Of a stretch of DNA of 9,479 bases, positions 1-8,176 are shown one piece after another (the first letter of the stretch is position 1; every line of letters starts with the position of its first letter). A program made the translations under genes and the position numbers. The notes below the pieces were generated by a model, which saw nothing but the letters and a program-made list of their open reading frames with translations, was not told the origin of the DNA and ran no database searches. Origin of the DNA: Pseudomonadota bacterium (GTDB taxonomy: Bacteria; Pseudomonadota; Alphaproteobacteria; Rhizobiales; Xanthobacteraceae); the NCBI GenBank assembly GCA_021823875.1, contig JAKAMD010000111.1:1-9479 (forward strand), in the 5' to 3' direction.

Positions 1-1
1 C

Positions 2-1528
2 ACCTTCATGGTCGAGGACTATGTGCCCGACCGCATCGAGTTCGATCTCACCTCCGACTCCAAGGGAATCTCGCCGCAGTCGCCGGCCGATCTCGCGGTT
101 GCCGGCCGCTTCCTCTATGGCGCGGCGGCTTCCGGGCTCACTCTTTCCGGCACGGTCAATATCGACGTCGCCCAGGAGCGCGCCGGCTTCCCGGGCTATG
201 CCTTCGGCTTGGCTGACGATGAAGTGACCTCGCAACGGCTCGAACTCTCCGACGTGCCGGAGACCGACGCGAAGGGCCAGGCGAGCTTCAACGTCGAGCT
301 TGAATCGGTGCCGACCACCAGCCGGCCGCTGGAAGCCAAGATCACCATCAGCATGGCGGATTCCGGTGGCCGCGCGGTCGAGCGTTCGATCACGCTGCCG
401 GTGATCCCGGCAACGCCCATGATCGGCGTCAAGCCCGCCTTCAATGGCCGCTCGCTCGCCGACGGCGCCAATGCCGATTTCGACGTCGTGATGGTGACGC
501 CCGACGGCAAGACCGTCGCGCAACAGGGCCTGCACTACGAACTGCTCAAGATCGAAACCTCATATCAATGGTACCGGCAGGACGGACAGTGGCAGTTCGA
601 GCCGATCAAGCGCACCGAGCGGGTCGCCAACGGCACGTTCAATCTTGCCGCCGACAAGCCCGGCCATCTCTCGCTGCCGGTGAAGTGGGGCCGCTATCGC
701 CTCGAGGTGAAGACCACCGATCCCGATGGCCCGATCACCTCGCTTAATTTCGACGCCGGCTTCTACGCGGAATCGAGCGCCGACACGCCGGACTTGTTGG
801 AGATCGCGCTCGACAAGAAAGATTACAAGCCGGGCGACAAGCTTAATGTGGCGGTGACCGCGCGCAGTGCCGGCCGCCTCACTCTGAATGTGTTCACCGA
901 CCGCCTGGTCGCCAGCCAGTCGGAGAATGTGAAGGCCGGCACGGCGCATGTGTCGATGCCGCTCGGTACCAACTGGGGCACCGGCGCCTATCTGGTGGCG
1001 ACCCTGCGCCGTCCGCTCGACGTGGCGGCCAAGCATATGCCCGGCCGTGCCATCGGCGTGCAGTGGTTCTCGATCGACCGCGCCGACCACACGCTGCCGG
1101 TGAGCATGACGCTGCCGTCGGTGCTGCGGCCGAATTCCAAACTCACCGCCTCGCTGCATGTCGCCGGGCTGAAAGCCGGCGATGAGGCGCGCGTCGTGGT
1201 GGCCGCCGTCGATGTCGGCATTCTCAATCTCACCAATTACAAGCCGCCGGCACCGGACAACTATTATCTCGGCCAGCGCCGGCTGACGGCGGAAATCCGC
1301 GACCTCTACGGCCAGTTGATCGACGGCATGCAGGGCGTCGTCGGGCAAATCCGCTCCGGCGGCGACGAGGGCGCGCGGCTGACCGGTTCGCCGCCGACGC
1401 AGGCGCCGCTCGCGCTCTATTCCGGCATCGTCAAGGTCGATGCCGACGGCAATGCGCAGGTGAATTTCGACATCCCGGCCTTCTCCGGCACCGTACGCGT
1501 GATGGCGGTCGGTTGGAGCAAGGCCTAG
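2..1528 (+). CDS. Alpha-2-macroglobulin, upstream fragment (macroglobulin-like domains to the bait region), ends at TAG
   Basis: This 508-residue piece holds the middle part of the macroglobulin. It opens in a macroglobulin-like (MG) domain with the typical VEDYVPDRIEFDL strand. It runs through further beta-rich MG repeats and then the bait-region domain (roughly residues 260-400, starting near the LDKKDYKPGDKL strand). It then enters the conserved A2M domain, with VVAAVDVGILNLTNYKPP and the stretch FDIPAFSGTVRVMAVGWS, a family hallmark. The stop falls right after that hallmark, where homologues continue straight into a VRDPVV strand. A product ending here would lack the thioester domain and the C-terminal domain, so it could not trap a protease covalently. 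No start codon or ribosome binding site for the true gene lies in the window. Confidence 0.8.
   Translation, partial: TFMVEDYVPDRIEFDLTSDSKGISPQSPADLAVAGRFLYGAAASGLTLSGTVNIDVAQERAGFPGYAFGLADDEVTSQRLELSDVPETDAKGQASFNVELESVPTTSRPLEAKITISMADSGGRAVERSITLPVIPATPMIGVKPAFNGRSLADGANADFDVVMVTPDGKTVAQQGLHYELLKIETSYQWYRQDGQWQFEPIKRTERVANGTFNLAADKPGHLSLPVKWGRYRLEVKTTDPDGPITSLNFDAGFYAESSADTPDLLEIALDKKDYKPGDKLNVAVTARSAGRLTLNVFTDRLVASQSENVKAGTAHVSMPLGTNWGTGAYLVATLRRPLDVAAKHMPGRAIGVQWFSIDRADHTLPVSMTLPSVLRPNSKLTASLHVAGLKAGDEARVVVAAVDVGILNLTNYKPPAPDNYYLGQRRLTAEIRDLYGQLIDGMQGVVGQIRSGGDEGARLTGSPPTQAPLALYSGIVKVDADGNAQVNFDIPAFSGTVRVMAVGWSKA
1343..1411 (+). other. Candidate bait region of the macroglobulin
   Basis: The segment encodes GQIRSGGDEGARLTG followed by a Ser-Pro-Pro-Thr-Gln-Ala-Pro run. 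It is a flexible, Gly/Pro-rich stretch with two arginines, placed between two well-conserved blocks of the A2M domain and about 220 residues before the thioester cysteine. A protease-sensitive, poorly conserved loop at this point is what the family uses as bait. The assignment rests on composition and position only. Confidence 0.4.
1526..1528 (+). other. In-frame amber codon (TAG) inside the macroglobulin gene
   Basis: Read in the gene's frame, codons run ATG GCG GTC GGT TGG AGC AAG GCC TAG GTC GGC ACG. The stop sits between WSKA and VGTAVGDVQVRDPVV, a join that is continuous in homologues. AAG, CAG, GAG and TGG are each one base from TAG; a lysine, arginine or glutamine at this position would be normal for the family. 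There is no hairpin or repeat around the codon that I can point to as a recoding signal. Confidence 0.9.
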
Positions 1529-1549
1529 GTCGGCACGGCGGTCGGCGAC

Positions 1550-3403
1550 GTGCAGGTGCGTGATCCGGTCGTGCTGACCACGACGCTACCGCGCTTCCTG
1601 CGCACCGGCGACCGCGGCGCCGTGCAGCTCGAGTTCGACAATGTCGAGGGCGCGGCCGGCGACTACAATGTCGTGGTGAGCGGAGAGGGCGCCGTCAAGA
1701 TCGACGGCGACAAGGCGCACAAGCTGACGCTGGCCGCCAAGCAGCGCGGCCGGGTGACGGTGCCGGTTTCGGCGGGCGGTGCCGGCGCAAGCGTGATCGA
1801 CGTCAGCGTGAGCGGACCGAACGGCTTCACGCTCGACCGCGCCTATGCGCTCAATGTGCGCCCGGCGACGCAGACGGTGACGCGCCGCACGGTGCAGGCG
1901 CTGGCCAAGGGCCAGACGCTGACCATCGATCGCGACATGTTCGCCGACTTCGTGCCCGGCACCGGGCGCGCGACGCTATCGGTCTCGGTGTCGAGCTCGC
2001 TCGACGCCGCCTCGCTGCTGCACGCGCTCGACATCTATCCGTTCGCCTGTTCGGAGCAGCTCACCAGCCGCGCCATCGCCATGCTGTATCTGAACGACCT
2101 CGGCAACGAGGCGCAACAGGCGGTCAGCGGTGACGTCAGGCCGCGCATCAACGACGCCATCGCGCGCCTGATGGCGCGCCAGGATTCCAACGGTTCGTTC
2201 GGCCTGTGGTCGGTGGGCGGTAACGATGTCTGGCTCGATGCCTATGTCACCGATTTCCTGACCCGCGCGCGCGAGCGCGGCTTCCAGGTGCCGGCGACCG
2301 GCTTCAAGCTGGCACTCGACTATCTGCGCAATTACGTGGCGACCGCGCCGGATCCGAGCAAGAACGGCGGATCCGATCTCGCCTATGCGCTCTACGTGCT
2401 GGCGCGCAACGGCGCCGCGCCGATCGGCGATCTGCGTTACATCGCCGATGTGCAGATCGGTCAGATCGCGACGCCGGTTGCCAAGGGGCAGATCGCCGCC
2501 GCCCTCGGCATGCTCGGCGACAAGAGCCGCGCCGACCGCGTCTATAATGACGCGCTGGCGGCCTTGCCGGTGAAGCCGACGCTGGTGAATTTCAGCCGCG
2601 CCGATTACGGCTCGCCGCTGCGCGACGCCGCCGCACTGGTGACGCTCGCTTCGGAAGGCCGCGCGCCCGCCCGTACCATCGACAATGCGATCGCGCGGGT
2701 CGATGCCGCGCGCGCGCAGTTCTCCTTCACCTCGACCCAGGAGGACGCCTGGCTGGTGCTGGCGGCGAGCACGCTCGCCAAGCAGACGAGCGCCATTGCG
2801 CTCGACGTCAACGGAGCCAAGCATAAGGGGGCGCTCTATCGCAGCTTTAATACCGCTGCGCTGGCGCAGCCCTTGAAGCTGACCAATGACGGCACCGGCA
2901 AGGTGCAGGCGGTGGTCTCGGTCAGCGGCGCCCCGATCACGCCGGAGCCGGCGGCCGATCACGGCTTCAAGATCGAGCGCAGCTACTTCACGCTCGAGGG
3001 CCAGCCGAGCGATCCCAGCCATGCGACGCAGAACCAGCGTTTCGTGGTGGTGCTCAAGGTGACCGAGCCGCAACCGCAGTACGGCCGCGTGGTGCTGGCC
3101 GATTATCTCCCCGCTGGCTTCGAGATCGACAATCCGCATCTCGTCTCGTCGGGCGACACCGGCACGCTCGCCTGGATCACCGACGCTGCCACGCCGGTGC
3201 ATAGCGAATTCCGCGACGACCGTTTCACCGCGGCCTTCGAACGCAGCAAGAGCTCACCGCCGGTGTTCACGGTGGCCTATGTGGTGCGCGCGGTGTCGCC
3301 TGGGCACTACGTGCTGCCGCAGGCTTTCGTGGAGGACATGTACCGGCCCGACCGCTTCGGCCGTACCGCCACCGGCACGGTCGATATCACGGCGGCGAAA
3401 TGA
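1550..3403 (+). CDS. Alpha-2-macroglobulin, downstream fragment with thioester domain
   Basis: This piece continues the same reading frame after the amber codon. Position 1550 is a GTG that would be the first usable start after the stop. I see no good Shine-Dalgarno before it and no signal peptide after it, so an independent product would stay in the cytoplasm; I regard it as the 3' half of one gene. From the GTG, residues 1-100 finish the A2M/MG region (RDPVV, then TLPRFL). The thioester domain covers about 120-420, with Cys167-Ser-Glu-Gln170 in the context YPFACSEQLTSR. The C-terminal, receptor-binding-like domain (about 470-615) ends with the typical VEDMYRPDRFGRT. The last codon overlaps the pbpC start (ATGA). 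Confidence 0.78.
   Translation: MQVRDPVVLTTTLPRFLRTGDRGAVQLEFDNVEGAAGDYNVVVSGEGAVKIDGDKAHKLTLAAKQRGRVTVPVSAGGAGASVIDVSVSGPNGFTLDRAYALNVRPATQTVTRRTVQALAKGQTLTIDRDMFADFVPGTGRATLSVSVSSSLDAASLLHALDIYPFACSEQLTSRAIAMLYLNDLGNEAQQAVSGDVRPRINDAIARLMARQDSNGSFGLWSVGGNDVWLDAYVTDFLTRARERGFQVPATGFKLALDYLRNYVATAPDPSKNGGSDLAYALYVLARNGAAPIGDLRYIADVQIGQIATPVAKGQIAAALGMLGDKSRADRVYNDALAALPVKPTLVNFSRADYGSPLRDAAALVTLASEGRAPARTIDNAIARVDAARAQFSFTSTQEDAWLVLAASTLAKQTSAIALDVNGAKHKGALYRSFNTAALAQPLKLTNDGTGKVQAVVSVSGAPITPEPAADHGFKIERSYFTLEGQPSDPSHATQNQRFVVVLKVTEPQPQYGRVVLADYLPAGFEIDNPHLVSSGDTGTLAWITDAATPVHSEFRDDRFTAAFERSKSSPPVFTVAYVVRAVSPGHYVLPQAFVEDMYRPDRFGRTATGTVDITAAK
2048..2059 (+). other. Thioester motif Cys-Ser-Glu-Gln
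   Basis: TGT TCG GAG CAG encodes CSEQ, matching the CxEQ consensus in which the Cys and Gln side chains form the reactive thioester. Its survival downstream of the amber codon argues that the downstream half was under selection until very recently, or still is. Confidence 0.9.
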
Positions 3404-5481
3404 AGCGCTGGCTGACCACGCTGACGAAGTACCGGCGGGTGATCCTTGCCGGCTTTGGCGGCATTGTCGCCGCCGTGGTGGTGGCGATCGGCGCCTATGT
3501 TTATGCGTTGGGGCCGGCGCCGCTCGGCCGGCACTTGGAATATTCCCACCTGGTGCTCGACCGCGACGGTCATCTGCTGCGCGCCTATGCCACCGCCGAA
3601 GGACGGTGGCGGTTGCCGGCGACGGTCGAGGACGTCGATCCGCGCTTTCTGAAGCTGCTGTTCGCTTACGAGGACAAGCGGTTCTACGAGCATGACGGCG
3701 TCGATCTATTGGCGTTGCTGCGGGCGGCGTTTCAACTCGTGACGCAAGGCCATATCGTGTCGGGCGGCTCCACCCTGACCATGCAGGTAGCGCGCCTTTT
3801 GGAGCCGCGCGCGCATCGCAGTTTCGGCGCCAAATTGCGCCAGATCACGCGCGCGCTCGAGCTCGAACACGCGCTCACCAAGAACCAGATTCTCTCGCTT
3901 TATCTGACGCTGGCGCCTTACGGCGGCAATCTGGAAGGCATCCGCGCGGCCTCCTTGGCTTACTTCGGCAAGGAGCCGCGCCGGCTCACCTTGGCGCAGG
4001 CCGCGCTCTTGGTCGCGCTGCCGCAATCGCCCGAAATGCGCCGGCCCGATCGCTATCCGGAGGCCGCGCGCGAGGCGCGCAACCGCGTGCTCGACCGCGT
4101 CGCCGCGGCGGGCGTCGTGCCGCGTGATGAGATCGCCCACGCCAAGGCGCAACCGGTGCCGCATGCGCGCAAGGAATTGCCGATGCTGGCGCCGCATACC
4201 GCCGACAAGATCGTCTCGTCCGAGCCGAATATCCCGATTCATCGCCTTACCATCGACGCGGATCTGCAGGCGCGCCTGCAGCAGCTCGCGAACGAGCGCG
4301 CCCACGTCCTCGGACCGCAAGTGTCGGTCGCCATTGTTGCGGTCGACAATGCGAGCGGAGAGGTGCGCGCCGACGTCGGCTCGGCCGATTACTTCGATGC
4401 GCGGCGGGCCGGCCAGGTGGACATGACGCTCGCGTTGCGCTCGCCCGGCTCGACGCTCAAGCCGTTCATCTACGGGCTCGGCTTCGAGGACGGCCTCATC
4501 CATCCTTCGACGCTGATCGACGACAAGCCCGTCCGCTTTGGCAATTACCGGCCGGAGGATTTCGACCTCAGCTTCCAGGGCACGGTGACGGTGCGCCGCG
4601 CGCTGCAATGGTCGCTCAACGTGCCGGCCATCGCCGTGCTCGACAAAGTCGGCGTCAACCGGCTGAACGCGCGTTTGCACCAGGCGGGCGCCACGCTGGT
4701 CCTGCCGCAGGGTGCGGCACCCGGGCTCGCCATGGGGCTCGGCGGCGTCGGCATCACCCTGCGCGATCTCACCATGCTCTATACCGGGCTGGCGCGGCTC
4801 GGCTCGGTGCTGCCGCTGACCGAACAGCAGGGGCAGACGGCGGGGAGCCCGGTGCGGCTGATGAGCCCGGTCGCGGCCTGGTATGTCGGCAACATCCTGA
4901 TCGGCGCGCCGCCGCCGGATAACGCGCCGCCCGGGCGCATCGCCTTCAAGACAGGAACCTCCTACGGCTATCGCGATGCCTGGGCGGTGGGCTTCGACGG
5001 CCGCATGACCATCGGCGTCTGGGTCGGACGGCCGGACGGCACGCCGGTGCCGGGGATCGTCGGGCGCGCCACGGCGGCGCCGATCCTGTTCGACGCTTTC
5101 GCCCGCACCGGTCACACGCCGGTGCCGCTGGCGTCCGCGCCGGAAGGGGTGGTTTTCGCCAGTACCACCCGGTTACCGCCGCCCTTGCGGCACTTCACCC
5201 CCAATGCGGTGCTGGGCGAGACGAGCGGGGCGCCACGTATCATGTTCCCACCCAACGGCGCCCGGCTGGAGCTCGGCGGGCCGCGTAACGACCCGGACCC
5301 GGTCGCGCTCAAGATCGCCGGGGGGCGGCGGCCGCTCACGGTTATGGTGAATGGCGTGCCGCTGCCGGCTGACCGTGGCCGCCAAACGCTGTTTTTCCGG
5401 CCCGACGGGCCCGGATTTGCGCGGCTGACGGTGATGGACGCCCGCGGCCTCAGCGATAGCGTCATGGTGCGCCTGCAATAA
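3400..5481 (+). CDS. pbpC: Penicillin-binding protein 1C (bifunctional transglycosylase/transpeptidase)
   Basis: This 693-residue class A PBP polymerises lipid II and cross-links peptidoglycan at the outer face of the inner membrane. One membrane anchor spans about residues 14-37. The GT51 transglycosylase follows, with catalytic Glu91 in EDKRFYEHDG, then GGSTLTMQ (122-129) and YLTLAPYGGNLEG (168-180). The transpeptidase has all three motifs: Ser351-Thr-Leu-Lys354, Ser405-Leu-Asn407 and Lys517-Thr-Gly-Thr-Ser521. The C-terminal part, about 605-690, fits the BiPBP_C domain typical of PBP1C, which separates it from PBP1A/1B. Start: the ATG overlaps the macroglobulin TGA as ATGA with no clear Shine-Dalgarno, so translation is probably coupled to the gene before it. 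That makes the upstream amber relevant to its expression. The gene looks complete, with every catalytic residue present. E. coli PBP1C is non-essential and its wall-synthesis role is debated. Confidence 0.93.
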   Translation: MKRWLTTLTKYRRVILAGFGGIVAAVVVAIGAYVYALGPAPLGRHLEYSHLVLDRDGHLLRAYATAEGRWRLPATVEDVDPRFLKLLFAYEDKRFYEHDGVDLLALLRAAFQLVTQGHIVSGGSTLTMQVARLLEPRAHRSFGAKLRQITRALELEHALTKNQILSLYLTLAPYGGNLEGIRAASLAYFGKEPRRLTLAQAALLVALPQSPEMRRPDRYPEAAREARNRVLDRVAAAGVVPRDEIAHAKAQPVPHARKELPMLAPHTADKIVSSEPNIPIHRLTIDADLQARLQQLANERAHVLGPQVSVAIVAVDNASGEVRADVGSADYFDARRAGQVDMTLALRSPGSTLKPFIYGLGFEDGLIHPSTLIDDKPVRFGNYRPEDFDLSFQGTVTVRRALQWSLNVPAIAVLDKVGVNRLNARLHQAGATLVLPQGAAPGLAMGLGGVGITLRDLTMLYTGLARLGSVLPLTEQQGQTAGSPVRLMSPVAAWYVGNILIGAPPPDNAPPGRIAFKTGTSYGYRDAWAVGFDGRMTIGVWVGRPDGTPVPGIVGRATAAPILFDAFARTGHTPVPLASAPEGVVFASTTRLPPPLRHFTPNAVLGETSGAPRIMFPPNGARLELGGPRNDPDPVALKIAGGRRPLTVMVNGVPLPADRGRQTLFFRPDGPGFARLTVMDARGLSDSVMVRLQ

Positions 5482-5589
5482 CGGGCGAATGACAGGCCCG
5501 AGGTCAGGCACTATTGTCCGCGCGCGAAGCGGGGGGGCGCCTGCTTTGAACCCAATGACCTGATTGATCCAAGAGACCCCATTGCCCCA

Positions 5590-7314
5590 ATGAGCACGAC
5601 CGCCGGCGAGAAGAAAACGACTTCGATTGTGTCCCCACGCGGGCTGTCGGCACTGCTCGACCGCGCCGTCGGCTCGCACCGGCGCGCGGCAGCGCTGCTC
5701 TTCGCCTTTTGCCTGATCGCCTTTCTGCCGGGCTTCTTCCAGATCCCTCCGGTCGACCGCGACGAGGCGCGCTTTGCGCAGTCGTCCAAGCAGATGATCG
5801 AGAGTGGCCAATACGTCGACATCCATTTCCAGAACGAGGTCCGCTACAAGAAGCCGATCGGCATCTATTGGCTGCAGGTGGTTGCGGTGAAGACGGGGCG
5901 GGCCGTCGGCATCCCCGATGCGCTCACCACCATATGGCTCTACCGGCTGCCTTCATTGTTCGGCGCCATTGGTGCGGTGCTGCTCACCTACTGGGCCGCG
6001 CTCGCCTTCGTGTCGCGCCGCGCCGCGCTCATCGCCGCGCTGATGATGGCAAGTTCGGTGGTGCTTGGGGTCGAGGCGCGGCTCGCCAAGACCGATGCCA
6101 TGCTGCTGTTGACCTGCGTGACGGCGATGGGCGCGCTGGCGCGCATCTACTTCGGCAGCCGGCGCGCCCCCGACATCCCGACTGACTGGAAATGGCCGGC
6201 GATCCTGTGGACCGCGATGGCCGGCGGCGTGATGGTCAAAGGCCCGCTGATCCTGATGTTCGTCGGGCTCACGGTGGTGACGCTGTCGATCCTCGACCGT
6301 TCGGCGCGCTGGTTGAAACGCTTGCGGCCCTTGGCGGGCTTTGCCTGGATGCTGCTTTTGGTGCTGCCCTGGTTCATCGCCATCGTCGCCAGGTCGGGCA
6401 CGACCTTCTTCAGTGATGCGCTCGGCCATGACATGCTGGCCAAGGTGACCTCGAGCGAAGAAGCCCATGGCGCCCCGCCGGGCTACTACTTCCTGCTGTT
6501 CTGGATCACTTTCTGGCCCGGTTCGATTTTGGCCGGGCTGGCGGCGCCGCAGGTGTGGCGGGCGCGGCGCGAGCCCGGCGCGCAATTCCTGTTGGCTTGG
6601 CTGGTGCCGTCCTGGATCGTGTTCGAAGCGGTGGTGACCAAGCTGCCGCATTACGTGCTGCCGCTTTATCCCGCCATCGCCATTCTGATCGCCGGCATTC
6701 TCGATCAGGGCGCGCTCTACAAGAAGCGCTGGCTGGTGCGCGGCACCATCGGCTGGTTCATCTTCCCCACCGCCATCGCGCTGATGGTGCCGGTGCTCTT
6801 CCTGTACACCGAGCACGATCTCGGCATCATCGCCTGGCCGTCCGCGGCCGCGGCTATGATCCTCGGCCTGTTCGCGTGGTTGCTTTACGATGTCGATGGC
6901 GCCGAGCGGGCGCTGTTGCGTGGCATGATGGCCTCGGTGTTCGTGGGCGTGACGGTCTATGCCATCGTGTTCCCGGCCTTGCCGGTCCTTTTTCCGAGCG
7001 AACTGGTGATGGAGGCCGTGGCCGCAAACAACTGCGAAAATCCGCACGTGGCGGTGACCTACACCTATCAGGAGCCGAGCCTGGTGTTCCTGCTCGGGAC
7101 CGGCACCCGCTTCGCCGACGGCGCTGGCGCCGCCGATTTCATGAACCAGGGCGGCTGCCGTTTCGCCTTGGTCGATCCGCGCAGCGAGCGCAGTTTCATC
7201 CAACGCGCCAATGCGATCGGCCTGCGCTACGCGCTCGACCAGCGCATTGCGGGCTACAACATCAGCATCGGACGGCCGGTAGCGATGACGCTGTTCCGCA
7301 CGGTGGCCAGGTGA
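5590..7314 (+). CDS. ArnT-like polyprenyl-phosphate-sugar glycosyltransferase (PMT_2/GT83-type), multi-pass membrane protein
   Basis: This 574-residue integral membrane GT-C enzyme probably moves a sugar from a polyprenyl-phosphate donor to an envelope lipid or LPS on the periplasmic side. A cytoplasmic tail is followed by about a dozen hydrophobic segments from residue 33 to 465, then a soluble C-terminal domain. Family marks: Asp56-Arg-Asp58-Glu59-Ala-Arg in the first periplasmic loop (the acidic catalytic motif), the KKPIGIYWLQ block (87-96), the ARLAKTDAMLLL block (163-174), LysGlyPro at 217-219, and KLPHYVLPLYPA (351-362), characteristic of ArnT relatives. Cys482 and Cys523 could form a disulfide in the exported tail. 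The gap to pbpC is 108 bp; an AAGAGA 13 nt before the ATG is a poor ribosome site, but no better in-frame start is near. The stop overlaps the next gene. Substrates unknown: aminoarabinose, galacturonate, mannose and others are all used by relatives. Confidence 0.85.
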   Translation: MSTTAGEKKTTSIVSPRGLSALLDRAVGSHRRAAALLFAFCLIAFLPGFFQIPPVDRDEARFAQSSKQMIESGQYVDIHFQNEVRYKKPIGIYWLQVVAVKTGRAVGIPDALTTIWLYRLPSLFGAIGAVLLTYWAALAFVSRRAALIAALMMASSVVLGVEARLAKTDAMLLLTCVTAMGALARIYFGSRRAPDIPTDWKWPAILWTAMAGGVMVKGPLILMFVGLTVVTLSILDRSARWLKRLRPLAGFAWMLLLVLPWFIAIVARSGTTFFSDALGHDMLAKVTSSEEAHGAPPGYYFLLFWITFWPGSILAGLAAPQVWRARREPGAQFLLAWLVPSWIVFEAVVTKLPHYVLPLYPAIAILIAGILDQGALYKKRWLVRGTIGWFIFPTAIALMVPVLFLYTEHDLGIIAWPSAAAAMILGLFAWLLYDVDGAERALLRGMMASVFVGVTVYAIVFPALPVLFPSELVMEAVAANNCENPHVAVTYTYQEPSLVFLLGTGTRFADGAGAADFMNQGGCRFALVDPRSERSFIQRANAIGLRYALDQRIAGYNISIGRPVAMTLFRTVAR

Positions 7315-8171
7315 TGAGCGCGGCGGACGGATCGAACGGCCGAACGCAAGCGGAGGCGGGCTCGCCGCCGCGCCGCTGCGCGGTCCATGTCGAGGCGGCG
7401 GTGCGGTGGCTGCTCAGGCCGCAGCGCATCCAAGCGCCGGTTTGGCCGTTCACGCTGCGACGGACGGCGATTGCCGGCGGCATCGCGGTGGCGGTCATTC
7501 TCGCGCTCATGGTCTTTGTGGATGCCGCGGAGGTCCGGGCCGTCGGCCGGCTGCCGCACTGGGTGCCCTGGTTCTTCGACCAGATCACCGACTACGGCAA
7601 ATCGGGCTGGTTCCTGTGGCCGCTTGGCCTCCTGTTTCTGGCGCTGGCGGCGCTCGATCAGACGAAGCTCACGCGCTGGTCGCAAGCAGTGCTGGCGGCG
7701 GCGATGGTGCGGGTCGGCTTCCTGTTCCTGGCGATCGCCGTGCCCGGCCTGTTCGTGACCATCGTCAAGCGCATGATCGGGCGGGCGCGTCCGCTGGTCG
7801 GGGGCAACCTCGATCCGTTCCGGTACGCGCCGTTCATCTGGCACGCCGACTATGCCAGCCTGCCGTCCGGTCACACCACCACCGCTTTTTCGGTGCTGGT
7901 TGCCTTCGGCACGCTATGGCCGCGGGCGCGCACGGTGCTGTGGATCTATGCGCTGGCGATCCTGGCGAGCCGCCTCGTGCTGACGGCGCATTATCCGAGC
8001 GACGTTGTCGCCGGCGCCCTCACGGGGACGGTGGGCGCGCTCATGGTGCGGCGCTATTTTGCCTTGCGCCGGCTCGGCTTCTCGGTCGGGGCGGACGGCG
8101 TCCCGCACCAGTTCCCGGGACCCTCGAAGCGCCGGCTCAAAGCGCTTGCCCGCGACCTTCTGGCTCCTTGA
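7314..8171 (+). CDS. PAP2-family membrane lipid phosphatase
   Basis: This is a 285-residue membrane protein of the type 2 phosphatidic acid phosphatase superfamily. All three signature motifs are present: Lys152-x6-Arg159-Pro160 (KRMIGRARP), Pro184-Ser-Gly-His187, and Ser219-Arg220-x5-His226-x3-Asp230. In the family, His226 is the catalytic nucleophile and His187 the acid. About five or six hydrophobic segments lie between 50 and 250, after a polar N-terminus of some 45 residues. The ATG at 7314 overlaps the preceding TGA by one base (TGATG), and a GTG directly before it is in frame; the open frame upstream is chance. Close coupling to the ArnT-like gene suggests a shared job: removing a phosphate from lipid A (LpxE/LpxF-like) or recycling undecaprenyl pyrophosphate (BcrC-like). 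The sequence does not decide between them. Confidence 0.85.
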   Translation: MSAADGSNGRTQAEAGSPPRRCAVHVEAAVRWLLRPQRIQAPVWPFTLRRTAIAGGIAVAVILALMVFVDAAEVRAVGRLPHWVPWFFDQITDYGKSGWFLWPLGLLFLALAALDQTKLTRWSQAVLAAAMVRVGFLFLAIAVPGLFVTIVKRMIGRARPLVGGNLDPFRYAPFIWHADYASLPSGHTTTAFSVLVAFGTLWPRARTVLWIYALAILASRLVLTAHYPSDVVAGALTGTVGALMVRRYFALRRLGFSVGADGVPHQFPGPSKRRLKALARDLLAP

Positions 8172-8176
8172 GCGGA

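Larger units (their letters stand above)
2..3403 (+). pseudogene. Bacterial alpha-2-macroglobulin (YfhM type), 5' partial, interrupted by an in-frame amber stop
   Basis: This is the whole alpha-2-macroglobulin reading frame visible here. Family members are large periplasmic, usually lipid-anchored, protease traps: a protease cuts the bait region, the protein collapses around it and a thioester links covalently to it. The frame is already open at the window edge (codons Thr-Phe precede the first ATG at position 8), so that ATG is internal. Judged by the roughly 1650-residue E. coli homologue, some 500-600 N-terminal residues, with the signal peptide, lie upstream. One TAG at 1526-1528 breaks the frame; 508 residues precede it and 624 follow, in the same phase, with no other stop and no visible decay. 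The thioester motif CxEQ plus a downstream pbpC marks the YfhM type rather than the thioester-less YfaS type. Family assignment is firm. Whether the gene is dead, recoded or mis-sequenced is open. Confidence 0.85.

Noticed and set aside
1526..1528. Pyrrolysine or programmed recoding at the amber codon
   Set aside because: Pyrrolysine use is not known in Rhizobiales, no pyl gene is in view, and no insertion structure was seen. Kept only as an outside possibility within the stop-codon finding.
1550..3403. Downstream macroglobulin half as a separate functional gene
   Set aside because: It has no signal peptide or good ribosome site, and it begins in the middle of a domain.
3706..5115. Long minus-strand open frame (469 codons) opposite pbpC, with similar ones opposite the macroglobulin (1976-3202) and the ArnT-like gene (5953-7203)
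   Set aside because: The translations are Arg/Gly/His-rich with no recognisable domain, and the opposite strand encodes well-conserved proteins. Such shadows are expected at this GC content.
5482..5500. Terminator after pbpC (CGGGC ... GCCCG)
   Set aside because: The stem is only 5 bp with a 9-nt loop and no T-run; too weak to call.
5501..5589. Promoter or operator before the ArnT-like gene (AGGTCA/TGACCT arms, a CCCAATGA direct repeat, a run of seven G)
   Set aside because: The arms are 49 bp apart, the repeats are short, and no -35/-10 pair with sensible spacing was found. A promoter may exist but is not visible.
6555..7313. Open frame running in from the ArnT-like gene ahead of the PAP2 start
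   Set aside because: Its product is low-complexity Ala/Arg/His and overlaps conserved transferase sequence; the PAP2 protein only becomes family-like after 7314.
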